A stretch of DNA of 64,000 bases from DASQPR01 sp963836785. GTDB lineage: Bacteria; Actinomycetota; Actinomycetes; Mycobacteriales; Micromonosporaceae. The translations under genes were made by a program, and so were the position numbers. Under the pieces are notes generated by a model. That model was given only the letters and a program-made list of their open reading frames with translations. It was not told the DNA's origin and ran no database searches. The DNA is taken from positions 434,001-498,000 of the forward strand of contig CAWIKW010000005.1 in the NCBI GenBank assembly GCA_963836785.1. The letters are read 5' to 3'. Every line of letters begins with the position of its first letter. Within the stretch, counting starts at the first letter, position 1. Below are positions 8,297-19,789 of this stretch, one piece after another.

Positions 8297-10236
8297 GCCC
8301 CAGCGGTCGCCGCCGAGCCGCGACGCTCGACGCCGCCGATGGCGTACCCGATGGATCGTCGCACTCAGCGCCCTGGTCCTCTTGGCCTGTCGGCGTGCGG
8401 CGTCCCGACATCGGGCCCGCCGATCTCGGACGGTCCGCCGCCGGCCGGCGGCGGCTCGGAGAATGGCGGCATCCCGCTACCACCCGGGCCCGAACGTGGA
8501 GACCAGCAGCGCGACGACTTCGTCAGCGACTATCTGGCGGCGACGGCTGGCGCGACGACGCCGGAAGGGCAGGTCGCGGCCGCCCGCGCGTATATGAATG
8601 CGGGTCGCCGCTGGCGCGTGGGCCAAGCCAAGCGCGAGCGGCGAGGTGCGCGTCCTGCGGCAGATCGGCGGATGGGCACCGGACAGGACACGGACGCGCG
8701 AGCGACGGCTCGACCGTCATCGATGTGACCGGAACGTTCGAGATCGTCGGTCGAGTTCGTCGTCTCCACCGGGGTGCTCGAACCGTCCACGGCCACCCCC
8801 GCGTCCCCCGCCTCGCAGCGGCTCACGCTGACGTTTTCGGTCGGCGACAGCGATGACGGCGCGGGCCGGTTCCGGCTGACCGATCGCGTGCCGTCCGGGA
8901 CTGTATCATGTCGGAGCAGGCCTTCCAGCGATGGTTCGCGCCGCATCCGGTCTACTTCTGGGATCCGAGCCATCAAGCGCTGATCCCGGACATCCGATAC
9001 GTGCCATCTGGTGCTCACCGGGATCCAGCAAGCCACCTGGATCGTGAACTGGGTGCTCGGCAATCCGTCCGACTGGATCAACGGCAGGCGACGCAGCAGA
9101 CTGGTCAACGCAAGCCTCGTCGACCCGACCGATCTCGGTGACCAGCGACGGGACGTACGTCGTGAACCTGAGTACGAGCGCACACGCGCTGGACAACCCG
9201 GCCTTGCTCGCCTACCAGCTGCGCTGGTCGCTCGGCACGCAGACCGTCGGAGCGGGCAGGTGCCGATGCCGGTGGAGGTCGAAATCGAGGGGCAGACGCA
9301 GGTCACATCCTCGGACAACAGCTTCCGGGAGCACGTGGCGAACCTCGCGCCGTCACGTTCGTCCGAAGAGGCGAGCACATACGCGATACCCCGGCGGAAC
9401 GGTAACGGCGGTCGCAGGTGACGATAGACCCGGCTCGACCGAAGCGGTCGCCCCGGCACCCACGGCTGGTCAGCCACGCGATTCTCAACAGTCCGAAGAA
9501 TGCCGGCGTGACTCGCGGCCGCGGTCGACGGCTCGGCGTCGGCGGCGGCGTTGGTTCGCGCGGACGGCACCGGGCGAGTCACTGTGGATCCGGCGTGCGG
9601 GCACCGCGGGCAGCGATGACTTCGTCCAGGTCAAGGGGCTGCCGCCGGGACAAGCATGAGCCGTCCGCAATTCGTGACGCAGCCCGCCGGTGCGGTCGTC
9701 GTGGCCGTCAATGGTCAGCTCAAGCTCGTCGACACCCAGAATCGGGTGCACCCGATCCCGCTGCCTAGCGGCATCTCGAACGTCTCGGCGTTCTCCATCG
9801 CACCGGATGCCCACCGGATTGCGTTCGTCTCCGGCGGCAGGCTCTACTTCTCCGTCATCACCGTCGGCGACACACCGACGATGACGACGGCTCAGCCGAT
9901 CGTGATCGGCCCGAGCCTCGCGACGGCGACCGCGGTTGCCTGGAGTTCGAGGACCAGCTCGTCGTCGCCGGTCAGGACGGTCCGATCGGGAAAGATCGCC
10001 GAGCTGAACATCGACGGTTCGCTCGACCCGGGCCCCGTTCACCCGGGAGTACGGCTCAGGCCACGATCTCCAGGTCGCGGCCTACTCGTACGATCCGCTG
10101 CAGCCGCTCGGCTTCGACGAGGTGATGGTGCAGGCGTTGACGGCGAAGGGGACGAGCGTCATCGCCGGCCGCACATCGCAGCGCGCCGACGGCGGGAAGA
10201 CGGTTACCGTTGACCGCACCGTTCTTCCAGGACTGA
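8289..10236 (+). pseudogene. lpqB: Lipoprotein LpqB, broken by at least nine frameshifts
   Basis: LpqB is a secreted lipoprotein encoded with MtrAB that modulates MtrB. No single frame is open. Fragments that read like LpqB occur in the right order across all three frames: a basic start and hydrophobic signal (MSRPQRS..., WIVALSALVLLA), a lipobox LSAC followed by GVPTSGPP (8385-8430), DGSTVIDVTGTFEIVG (about 8700), LTLTFSVGDSDDGAGRFRL (about 8820), LIPDIRYVPSG (about 8980), IVNWVLGNPSDWI (about 9045), LDNPALLAYQLRWSLG (about 9195) and the beta-propeller start VVVAVNGQLKLVDTQNRVHP (9696 on). The probable end is the TGA at 10234-10236, just before comF. The damage is almost purely small indels without visible decay of the coding sense, so base-calling or assembly error should be excluded before calling it a true pseudogene. 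Confidence 0.75.
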
Positions 10237-10241
10237 CGTTC

Positions 10242-10979
10242 GTGGCCGGGAGCATCGGCGCGACCCTGGGCGCGCTGACCGACCTGGTGCTGCCGTCCGA
10301 GTGTGCGGGGTGCGGCACCTCGGCGCCCGGAGCCAATGCCGGCGTTTGCCCCGAATGCATGACTGAGTTGGCGCGCCTCACGCCGTACGAGACGGCCCCG
10401 TCCCCGATTCCGTACGGCCTTCCGACCTGTGTCGCGCTCGGCCCCTACGACGGCGTGCTGCGCGAACTCGTCCTGGCGTACAAGGACCGGGGCCGGCATC
10501 GGCTCGCCCGGCCGCTGGCCGCCCAGCTCGCGCGCGGGGTGGCGGCCTGTGCCGTACGGCTGGGTAATCCGCCGCGTTCGCCGGTGGTCATCGTCCCGGT
10601 GCCGAGCACCGCCGCCGCGGCGCGCCAACGGCACGGTGATCACATGCGCCGGCTCGCCCGTCAGACCGTCCGTACTCTCAATGGTCTGGGCTGGCCCGCG
10701 GCGATGGCCGTGGCGGCGGCGGCCCGGCCCCGCCCGGACTCAGCCCACCTGACGGCGGCCGACCGAGCCGTGGCGGCCCGGGACGCGTTTCGGACCCGTC
10801 CAGGTCCGGCTCGACGCGTGGCGGCGGCGGTCGCTGCCGGTGCCTGTGTCGTCGCCGTCGACGACGTGCTCACCACCGGGGCAACGCTGGCCTCACTGAC
10901 CACGCGACTCGCCCTCGACGGGGTCGCGGCGCATGGTGCCGTCACGCTGGCCGCGACGCGCCGCCGCAACGCCGTCTGA
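10242..10979 (+). CDS. ComF family phosphoribosyltransferase-like protein
   Basis: The 245-aa product has the ComF layout: an N-terminal zinc-finger-like segment (CAGCG at about residue 26 and CPECM near residue 41) and a C-terminal type I phosphoribosyltransferase fold with the PRPP loop VVAVDDVLTTGATLAS. ComF proteins act in DNA uptake or recombination in some bacteria, and their role in actinobacteria is unclear. The GTG at 10242 is chosen because AGGA lies 9 nt upstream and it follows the likely lpqB stop. The frame is open further upstream, but that stretch is LpqB sequence. A comF homologue after lpqB is also the order known in mycobacteria. Confidence 0.85.
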   Translation: MAGSIGATLGALTDLVLPSECAGCGTSAPGANAGVCPECMTELARLTPYETAPSPIPYGLPTCVALGPYDGVLRELVLAYKDRGRHRLARPLAAQLARGVAACAVRLGNPPRSPVVIVPVPSTAAAARQRHGDHMRRLARQTVRTLNGLGWPAAMAVAAAARPRPDSAHLTAADRAVAARDAFRTRPGPARRVAAAVAAGACVVAVDDVLTTGATLASLTTRLALDGVAAHGAVTLAATRRRNAV

Positions 10980-11412
10980 CCACACCATGGGCCGGCCCAT
11001 TCCGACACGTGGGAACGACCGGTTGCGGCCAATCACCGGAAATTCGGTTCGTGACGGCGATTTGCTCCGCATCGAGGCAGTGCGGCGCGGCTGGGGCAAT
11101 CCCGTTGCGACGTTATTCGCTACCCGGCGTGACTCCGGCCCGGTATGCCGCTACCGTCGAAAGCCAACGAGTCATTCGCCCCGGAGCACGGCGCGCTACT
11201 TTTCCGGCCCACGATGCCGGAACGGACATCCTGATAGCGCCGCCTGTGATCGGCTTTCGAGGGGAGGATCGGCCATGGAGCGGCCGGCGAACGCCGCGGG
11301 GTCCCGCGAGCGTGCCAGACCGGCCGTTGATCGCATTCATGAACCGGGTGGCTACTGACTGTCATCAATGTCCAGTAGCCGCGCCCAGAGCTGAAACTGG
11401 GGGAGGTCACGC
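10980..11412. other. Spacer without a recognisable gene
   Basis: These 433 nt between comF and hpf hold only short overlapping open frames with no coding character that I recognise. The last 20 nt carry the strong hpf ribosome-binding site. The stretch presumably contains the hpf promoter, but I see no convincing -10/-35 pair. Confidence 0.5.
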
Positions 11413-12132
11413 GTGGACATCGTCGTGAAGGGCCGCAATGTGGAGGTGCCGGACCACTACCGGCAGCATGTTGCGGAGAAATTGCACAAGGTCGAGCGCT
11501 ATGACGGAAAGATCATTCGAGTCGATGTCGAGCTTTCCCACGAGAAAAATCCCCGCCAGTCGGGCAGCTGCCAACGCGTAGAGATCACCTGTGTGTCGCG
11601 TGGGCCGGTAGTGCGGGCCGAGGCCTGCTCGGGTGACTTTTACAGCGCACTCGACCTCGCGATCACCAAGCTCGACTCTCGTCTACGCCGGTTTGCCGAT
11701 CGCCGCCGCGTGCATCGTGGCCGCCGCGCACCGGTTTCCGTCGCCGCGGCGACCTCTGGACTCGAGGTCGCCAGCGAGGACCTCGTATCGGCCACCATCG
11801 CCGCGCAGAGCGCCGCGGCCGAGCGCGCCGCAACCAGCAGCGCTGCCGGCAACGGCGGATCGCCCGATGGTCGCGCCACGACCGGCTATCGGCCGTACGA
11901 CGAAGACGACGCCGGCCTCCTCGACCAGCCGTACGACGAAGCCGACCAGCCCTGGCACATCGTGCGCCTCAAGGAACACGCGACCGAGCCCATGACCGTC
12001 GACGATGCCCTCTTCCAGATGGAGATGGTCGGCCACGACTTCTTCCTGTTCATGGACAAGGAATCCGGCCGGCCGAGCGTCGTCTATCGCCGGCGCGCCT
12101 ACGACTACGGCGTCATCGCGCTCGCGACCTGA
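11413..12132 (+). CDS. hpf: Ribosome hibernation promoting factor, long form
   Basis: This factor binds the 30S decoding centre and dimerises 70S ribosomes into inactive 100S particles in stationary phase or stress. The 239-aa product has the N-terminal S30AE/YfiA domain (MDIVVKGRNVEVPDHYRQHV, then VDVELSHEKNP) to about residue 100. A variable Ala-rich linker follows, then the roughly 60-residue C-terminal dimerisation domain (HIVRLKEHATEPMTVDDALF and VVYRRRAYDYGVIA). The presence of both domains marks the long form. The GTG start is supported by GGGGAGG about 7 nt upstream. In mycobacteria the same gene lies between the comF homologue and secA1. Confidence 0.95.
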   Translation: MDIVVKGRNVEVPDHYRQHVAEKLHKVERYDGKIIRVDVELSHEKNPRQSGSCQRVEITCVSRGPVVRAEACSGDFYSALDLAITKLDSRLRRFADRRRVHRGRRAPVSVAAATSGLEVASEDLVSATIAAQSAAAERAATSSAAGNGGSPDGRATTGYRPYDEDDAGLLDQPYDEADQPWHIVRLKEHATEPMTVDDALFQMEMVGHDFFLFMDKESGRPSVVYRRRAYDYGVIALAT

Positions 12133-12294
12133 CGTCACCCAGACTTGACGGCACGAAATCCGAATCCTGACGATGCCGGTGCCGAAACCGGACGTCGAAG
12201 TCCTCAATACGCGCTACGCGAACATCGCGACGTTGTTTGGCGGGGCTGAGCCTCGGACCGAGCCCGATCTGGCTGATCTCGCTGGGTTGAGCCG

Positions 12295-13455
12295 TCACCG
12301 GCAGTCGGTCGCCACGAGCGACGCCACCCACACGTCGCGGTGTTCGTCGCGCTGCTTCCAGGCCGTACGGGCGATTCCCTCGTAGGTGAAGCCGGCCTTC
12401 TCCGCGACCCGGCGCGATGCCTCGTTGCCGACCTGGGCACGCCAGACGATCCGGGCCAGCCCGAGCGCGTCGATGCCCCACTCGGCGAGGGTCCGGACGG
12501 CCGCGGTCGCGTAGCCGCGGCCACGTGCGTGCGGTGCCATGCTGAAGCCGATCTCGGCGGTGTCCGGGAGTTGACGGGCCGGGTAGATCCCGAGATTCGC
12601 GAGGCCCACGCAGTCGTCATCGGCGTCCGCGATCGCGAACAGGGCACCATCGCCGAGCGGCCAGAGTCGTTCCGCCTCACGGTCGCCCGCGGCCAACTGT
12701 TCGCGCGAGTAGCCGCCGAGGGGTACGCCGGTCCACCGTACCGTTTCTGGATCTTGAAAGATCGCGAGCCGTGCGTCGCCGTCGCGTGGTGACACCGGGC
12801 GGAGGCTGCCGGCCGGACCACCAGCCGGCAACGCGAGTCGGGGCTGGCCACCAGCGAACGTCGCGGCCTGACGGGCGGCCGGCGATCCGGGCGCCAGCCA
12901 GGCCGGAGTCCCGGTTAGCACATCGCCGGCCAGCAGTGAGCCGACCCATCCGTCGACAAATCCGCCGCCCGGGGCATGCAGACGCGCGCGCTGTGCGCCC
13001 TCGATCTGGACGCCGATGCGCAGGGCGACCAGGCGCGACGCGTGGTTGCCGATCGTGGCCCGCCAGACGAGCCGACGAATACCGAGACCGTCCAACGCCC
13101 ACCGCGCCAGTGCCCGACCGGCGCGGGTGGCGACACCGCGGCCCCGGGCTTCCGGCGCGGTCCAGTAACCGATCTCCGCCTCGCCGGCCAGCAGGTCCAT
13201 CCTCAGCCCCATCGAGCCGAGGAGCACGCCGGTCGCGGCTTCGAAGACACCCATCGGTGCGCCGGTGCCCTTCGACCACGCCTGGTCCGTGTAGTCCGTC
13301 ACGAAGTCGACCGCGTGATGCCACTCGTACGGGCGGGGCACGGTTGTCCACCGCTGGATGTCCGGGTCCTGACACGCTCGGAAGACTGCCTCCGCGTCGC
13401 CGGCCTGCCACGGCCGCAGGAGCAGCTCGTCGACGGTGATCTCGAACGGATCCAT
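12295..13455 (-). CDS. Tandem GNAT-domain acetyltransferase
   Basis: The 386-aa product contains two RimJ/RimL-like GNAT domains in tandem. The first covers about residues 8-170 (LLRPWQAGDAEAVFRACQDP, then APEARGRGVATRAGRALARW) and the second about 205-380 (LRPVSPRDGDARLAIF, then APHARGRGYATAAVRTLAEW). Each has the R-G-x-G-x-A pyrophosphate-binding motif for acetyl-CoA. Each also has the WRAxxGNxASR motif that follows it in these families. Substrate unknown. The start at MDPFEITVDELLLRP is preferred because the upstream extension is not GNAT-like. The gene is transcribed toward hpf and divergently from secA. Confidence 0.85.
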   Translation of the reverse strand: MDPFEITVDELLLRPWQAGDAEAVFRACQDPDIQRWTTVPRPYEWHHAVDFVTDYTDQAWSKGTGAPMGVFEAATGVLLGSMGLRMDLLAGEAEIGYWTAPEARGRGVATRAGRALARWALDGLGIRRLVWRATIGNHASRLVALRIGVQIEGAQRARLHAPGGGFVDGWVGSLLAGDVLTGTPAWLAPGSPAARQAATFAGGQPRLALPAGGPAGSLRPVSPRDGDARLAIFQDPETVRWTGVPLGGYSREQLAAGDREAERLWPLGDGALFAIADADDDCVGLANLGIYPARQLPDTAEIGFSMAPHARGRGYATAAVRTLAEWGIDALGLARIVWRAQVGNEASRRVAEKAGFTYEGIARTAWKQRDEHRDVWVASLVATDCR

Positions 13456-13682
13456 GCCGGCATGCTGCCGGACGAGGGTGGCGGCGGCCACTGGATTTGA
13501 CCGCTGCGATGTGGAGGTCGGGCAGTGCGCGTGAAACACTGGTAAACCGGCAGATTCACACGCGACCGACGCCCGATGTCCGTTTCATCACGATCGCCTG
13601 CGCTGTGGTCGCCACGGCTGACAGATACCGCCCCGCTCCGCCTACGATGGGTCGGCACATAAGTTGAGGGAGCGCATTTTCC

Positions 13683-16574
<2,892 letters not shown>

Positions 16575-16610
16575 GCGGGCCTTCGCTCGTCGGAATCCGC
16601 ACAGACACGA

Positions 16611-16645
16611 AACTGGGCCGCGAGCACATCGCTTGCGGCCCAGTT
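16611..16645 (+). terminator. Terminator hairpin of secA
   Basis: AACTGGGCCGC (16611-16621) pairs with GCGGCCCAGTT (16635-16645) across a 13-nt loop, 36 nt after the secA stop. A GTTCGTTCG tract follows rather than a true U-run. Confidence 0.8.
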
Positions 16646-16750
16646 CGTTCGTGAGACGCTCGGCGGGCGGGCGGGCAGGGTGGCGTCGCATCACGCCGGC
16701 CGAGTGGGTACCGGGCAACCGTGGCGTGACCGGGATCAGCCGTCGACGGG

Positions 16751-17566
16751 CTAGATGACCTGGACGAGGGCGCACAACCACTGGTCGCCGCGGCGTTCGA
16801 GCCGCAGCGCCATCGCGAGGCTCGATCCCGCGTAAGACAGCACGGCCACGATTTCGGCGACTCCGTCGCAGGGCTCGCTCAGTCGCATGCGCAACAGTCG
16901 GAACGGTTGGGCCGCACCCGGTGCGTTGCGGCGAGCCGTTGACGCCGCGCCATATCGGAGCACCCCGACGGTCGTCGGCGTGGACGCGGCTGCCGCCGGG
17001 CCGCTATTGCGTGCTCCGGCCGCGGTCGGTTGGACGGCGCGACGATTGGCTGGCGCTCCCGTCGCAGCCGATGCCGCGTCGGGAGCCTGGGCGAAGTGTC
17101 CGCGACCGTTGCGCCGCCGGCTCAACTGGCTGACCACCGTGCTGAACTCGACCGGTCCGCCGAGAGTGCGCAGGTGACTGGCGGGGCGAAAGCCGTTGAG
17201 GACCTCCAGGCAGATGCGGACATAGCGCTGTGCGCTCGCGGCCACCGGCGGCACGACGCCGGCCACAGCGACGCCGGCCACAGCGACGCCGGCCACAGCG
17301 ACGCCGGGAACCGGCGCCGGTGCGTTCGCGGAACCATGCGGGGAGCGAAGGCCATCCGGCGGGGCGGTCCGCCGAGCGGGCACTGACAGGCCAGAGAAGG
17401 CCGGGTCATACGGTGGCTCGCTGGCCGGCGGGCGCCGGAGCCGAACGGGCATCGTCGACGTGTGGGCCCTGGTCATGCCCGAGCCAGTGCTCAACCGATC
17501 CGGGTGTCGGATGCCGGATGGTGCGGATGGGTCAGGTCCGGCTTCGGCGATGAGCGTCACGGTCAC
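16751..17566 (-). CDS. Rv3235-like family protein
   Basis: The 271-aa product has a low-complexity Pro/Ala/Arg-rich N-terminus. A central segment RYVRICLEVLNGFRPASHLRTL is followed by a C-terminal stretch ending in LERRGDQWLCALVQVI. This pattern is that of the small actinobacterial Rv3235 family, which lies near secA1 in mycobacteria. Function unknown. The GTG at 17566 has GGAGGG about 9 nt upstream. The N-terminal half contains a GVAVA repeat from a 15-bp tandem DNA repeat. A further Ala/Gly-rich insertion (about residues 165-205) splits the C-terminal homology, which is longer than I expect for the family. Confidence 0.7.
   Translation of the reverse strand: MTVTLIAEAGPDPSAPSGIRHPDRLSTGSGMTRAHTSTMPVRLRRPPASEPPYDPAFSGLSVPARRTAPPDGLRSPHGSANAPAPVPGVAVAGVAVAGVAVAGVVPPVAASAQRYVRICLEVLNGFRPASHLRTLGGPVEFSTVVSQLSRRRNGRGHFAQAPDAASAATGAPANRRAVQPTAAGARNSGPAAAASTPTTVGVLRYGAASTARRNAPGAAQPFRLLRMRLSEPCDGVAEIVAVLSYAGSSLAMALRLERRGDQWLCALVQVI
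17255..17307. repeat. 15-bp tandem repeat, three full copies plus a partial
   Basis: The unit GACGCCGGCCACAGC occurs at 17255, 17270 and 17285, then continues as GACGCCGGG. It lies in frame in the Rv3235-like gene and encodes repeated A-G-V-A-V on the minus strand. Exact copies suggest recent slippage. Confidence 0.9.
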
Positions 17567-17591
17567 GACTGCTGCCCTCCGGGCTCATTTT

Positions 17592-17621
17592 TGATTTGAT
17601 CTTGCGTTTGCTTTCGTTTGC
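17592..17621 (-). promoter_or_regulatory. Phased 10-bp GCAAAC repeats upstream of the Rv3235-like gene
   Basis: On the minus strand GCAAACGAAA (17621-17612) is followed directly by GCAAACGCAA (17611-17602) and a looser GATCAAATCA (17601-17592). The block lies 26-55 nt before the GTG of the Rv3235-like gene in an AT-rich pocket. It matches the repeats at the start of the adjacent HTH gene, so it is a candidate operator for that protein. Confidence 0.5.
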
Positions 17622-17672
17622 CTCCAAATGGTTCTACAGCCTCCGACATCCTGCGGTCAACCCTCGACGGCG

Positions 17673-17909
17673 TTAGTCCTCGATGTCGTCATCCCGGGCA
17701 ACGAGCGGGTTTTCCTTGACCCAGTCCGCCGTCTCGGAGTATTTCTGCTGGATATAGGCCTCAAGTCGATCCCGCTCGACCCGCCACTGTCCGCGCCCAC
17801 CAACCTTGATCGCCGGCAATTCACCACTTCGGACCATGTGGTAAACCTGCGAGACGGTGACCGAGAGCTCCTCGGCGACGTCGGCGAGTTGCAGGAATCG
17901 AGCTGTCAT
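17673..17909 (-). CDS. Small BldC-like excisionase-fold DNA-binding protein
   Basis: The 78-aa protein is essentially a single MerR/excisionase-type winged helix-turn-helix (FLQLADVAEELSVTVSQVYH, then GELPAIKVGGRGQWRVERDR). The last 25 residues are acidic and helical (WVKENPLVARDDDIED). BldC-type proteins bind head-to-tail on direct repeats and need no ligand domain, and this size fits that class. The ATG at 17909 has no clear Shine-Dalgarno sequence, and the start codon sits inside a block of 10-bp repeats. Transcription is toward the Rv3235-like gene, 106 nt away. Autoregulation is an inference. Confidence 0.8.
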   Translation of the reverse strand: MTARFLQLADVAEELSVTVSQVYHMVRSGELPAIKVGGRGQWRVERDRLEAYIQQKYSETADWVKENPLVARDDDIED

Positions 17910-17943
17910 TGCTTTAGTTTGCCATTGATTGCCTTTATTTGAC
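17903..17943 (-). promoter_or_regulatory. Phased 10-bp repeats covering the start of the HTH gene
   Basis: On the minus strand the adjacent units GCAATCAATG (17932-17923), GCAAACTAAA (17922-17913) and GCAATGACAG (17912-17903) repeat at exactly 10 bp. A looser GTCAAATAAA lies just upstream. The last unit includes the ATG. Helical phasing and AT-richness in a GC-rich genome fit an operator for a cooperative direct-repeat binder. Confidence 0.55.
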
Positions 17944-18032
17944 CCCGCACGGCGGGCTAGCATCGCGGCGGTCACACTGCAATGGCCGGATGATGAATCG
18001 CCGCCGGCGGCCGCGTAGCGATCGGAGCAGGG

Positions 18033-18566
18033 GTGCCATACAGCGACGACATGACGCGCATCTACGTCCCGTCCACCCTGGTCGCGCTGTCGCCGCTGGG
18101 CAATCGCGGCGCGCTGCTCGCACCGGATCCGCGCACCGGACTCGCCGCGCACGCCGTGACGCCTTACCTGCGCGAGTGGTATGCGGAGGCAGATGAGGAG
18201 GAGTTGGAATACGTGGCGTTCACTCGCGCCGCCCAGGACGCACTGCAGCTCCTGCAGGCCGATCCCGGTGCACCGCGTCGTCGCGTCGTCGTTTCGGCCG
18301 ACGTACGCGGGGCGACGCTGACGAGCGCGTCATCGGAGTTGGGTTCGAGCCTCGTACGTCTGACGGCCCCGCTCGAGTTCCGTGCCGTCGCGGCGATCCA
18401 CATCGACGGCGCCGGGGCCGAGGCCGACGTCCGTGCGGCGGCCGAAGTTGTGCTCGACGCGGTTGCCGGCGACCCCGATGCGCAGTTCGTCGTGGACAGC
18501 GCCGAGGATCACGAACTTGAGTGGTACGACGTGACAGAGATCGATCAACTACTCCCCGGACGCTGA
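18033..18566 (+). CDS. DUF6912 family protein
   Basis: The 177-aa soluble protein has the N-terminal R-I-Y-V-P-S-T-L motif and the conserved central EYVAFTRAAQDAL that I associate with the small actinobacterial DUF6912 family. Function unknown. The GTG at 18033 has GGAG 5 nt upstream. A start at the ATG at 18051 would give the more typical M-T-R-I-Y-V-P beginning but has no ribosome-binding site. It is divergent from the HTH gene. Its last 18 nt overlap the 3' end of the opposing membrane-protein gene. Confidence 0.75.
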   Translation: MPYSDDMTRIYVPSTLVALSPLGNRGALLAPDPRTGLAAHAVTPYLREWYAEADEEELEYVAFTRAAQDALQLLQADPGAPRRRVVVSADVRGATLTSASSELGSSLVRLTAPLEFRAVAAIHIDGAGAEADVRAAAEVVLDAVAGDPDAQFVVDSAEDHELEWYDVTEIDQLLPGR

Positions 18567-19631
18567 CGCCTCATCGCCGGGTGACACCCGTGTCGGCCCG
18601 ACCGCTCGACGCGGCCCGAGCGTTCGTCCGAACGCGATCAAGGCGGCCAGCGCGCCGATGAACATGACGAGCAGGCCGTGGATGACCCGGTTGCCGGCCA
18701 GCAGGTCGATGACCGTACGGTCGTCGGCGCTGATCGCGCGGGCCACGTGCAGCAGACCGCCGCCGCCGACATGCGTCAGGACCTCGGTCGCGAGCAGCAG
18801 TATGCCGGTCGCGCCGCCGGCAACAAGGTAGGCGGGGAAGCGCGCGCCACCGCCGCGGCGTCGCAGATACCAGTACGCCACGAGACCGGCGACGAGACCG
18901 GCGACGAGCGAGTCGATGTGTGACACGAGCGCGTTCGCGTTGACGACCTTGGCGCAGGCGGCCGCGGCCGTCCCCTGGTCGCAGTCCGTGATCGCGTCCG
19001 ATCCGGCGCCGAGCGCCGCCATCATGTGACCGAGGACCGTGCCGCTGTTCAGGATCGTGTCGACGACGAAGGAACCGAGCGCGGCGGCCAGCGCCGCGGC
19101 GACCACGGCCGGACGCCGGCCGAGACCGGCGACGGCACCCGCGATGAGCCCGGTCAGCGCGACCGCGACGGCGACCCCGCCGATCGACGGGACGTCACCG
19201 TAGGCACCGAGGATCGCGCCCATGGCCGCCAGCCCGATCACCAGCCCGCCGGCCGCGGCGGCAAGACACCGGAGCCACGTGACCGGGGGCGATCCGGTTC
19301 GCCGTACCCGCCAAGCCTCGATGGTCATGCGGACCGCGAGCCCACCACCCAGCCCGCCCAGGGCCGTGGCCTGGACGACCGCGGGGATGGCCAATGCCGC
19401 CGTGGCCACCGCCACACTGTCTCCGGCGTTCGCGTGGATCTGCTCATAGGCCGACCAGAGCTTGGCGACCAGCCAGACGATGCCGAGGGCGGCCACGGTC
19501 CACGGCAGCCACGCGCCGCCGGACGGTGCCGGCTTCGTGCGATCCTGCGCCTTCGGGGGTACGGCGTCGGCCGGCTGCGCGCCCGGGCGAGCCGCCGTTC
19601 GGCGTGCCCCGACGCTCCGCTCGGTCATCAC
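18549..19631 (-). CDS. Integral membrane protein of unknown function
   Basis: The 360-aa product has a Pro/Ala-rich cytoplasmic N-terminus of about 40 residues. Roughly eight hydrophobic segments follow, among them LPWTVAALGIVWLVAKLW, AAAAGGLVIGLAAMGAILGA and VIHGLLVMFIGALAALIAFG. A pair of cysteines (ITDCDQGTAAAACAKV) lies in a non-membrane loop near residue 220. I recognise no family. It is convergent with DUF6912 and divergent from pruA. The hydrophobicity pattern and consistent codon use support a real gene. Confidence 0.75.
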   Translation of the reverse strand: MMTERSVGARRTAARPGAQPADAVPPKAQDRTKPAPSGGAWLPWTVAALGIVWLVAKLWSAYEQIHANAGDSVAVATAALAIPAVVQATALGGLGGGLAVRMTIEAWRVRRTGSPPVTWLRCLAAAAGGLVIGLAAMGAILGAYGDVPSIGGVAVAVALTGLIAGAVAGLGRRPAVVAAALAAALGSFVVDTILNSGTVLGHMMAALGAGSDAITDCDQGTAAAACAKVVNANALVSHIDSLVAGLVAGLVAYWYLRRRGGGARFPAYLVAGGATGILLLATEVLTHVGGGGLLHVARAISADDRTVIDLLAGNRVIHGLLVMFIGALAALIAFGRTLGPRRAVGPTRVSPGDEASASGE

Positions 19632-19789
19632 CGGCTCCCATCACCGTCATCGCCCCTGTTGGCGCCGCCCAGCCTACGCGTCGTCGCCCATGTGTCTCTG
19701 GTGACACCGCTCGGCGCGATTTGGCCGGTACGCCGGCCTGCGTGGGAGGATAGTTCGTCAGCTCGCCGATGGAGTCGAGGAGCCTCGCA

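Noticed and set aside
12173..12385. Short plus-strand open frame between hpf and the GNAT gene
   Set aside because: The first 40 residues look plausible, but it runs into the GNAT coding region in the antisense sense and lacks a ribosome-binding site.
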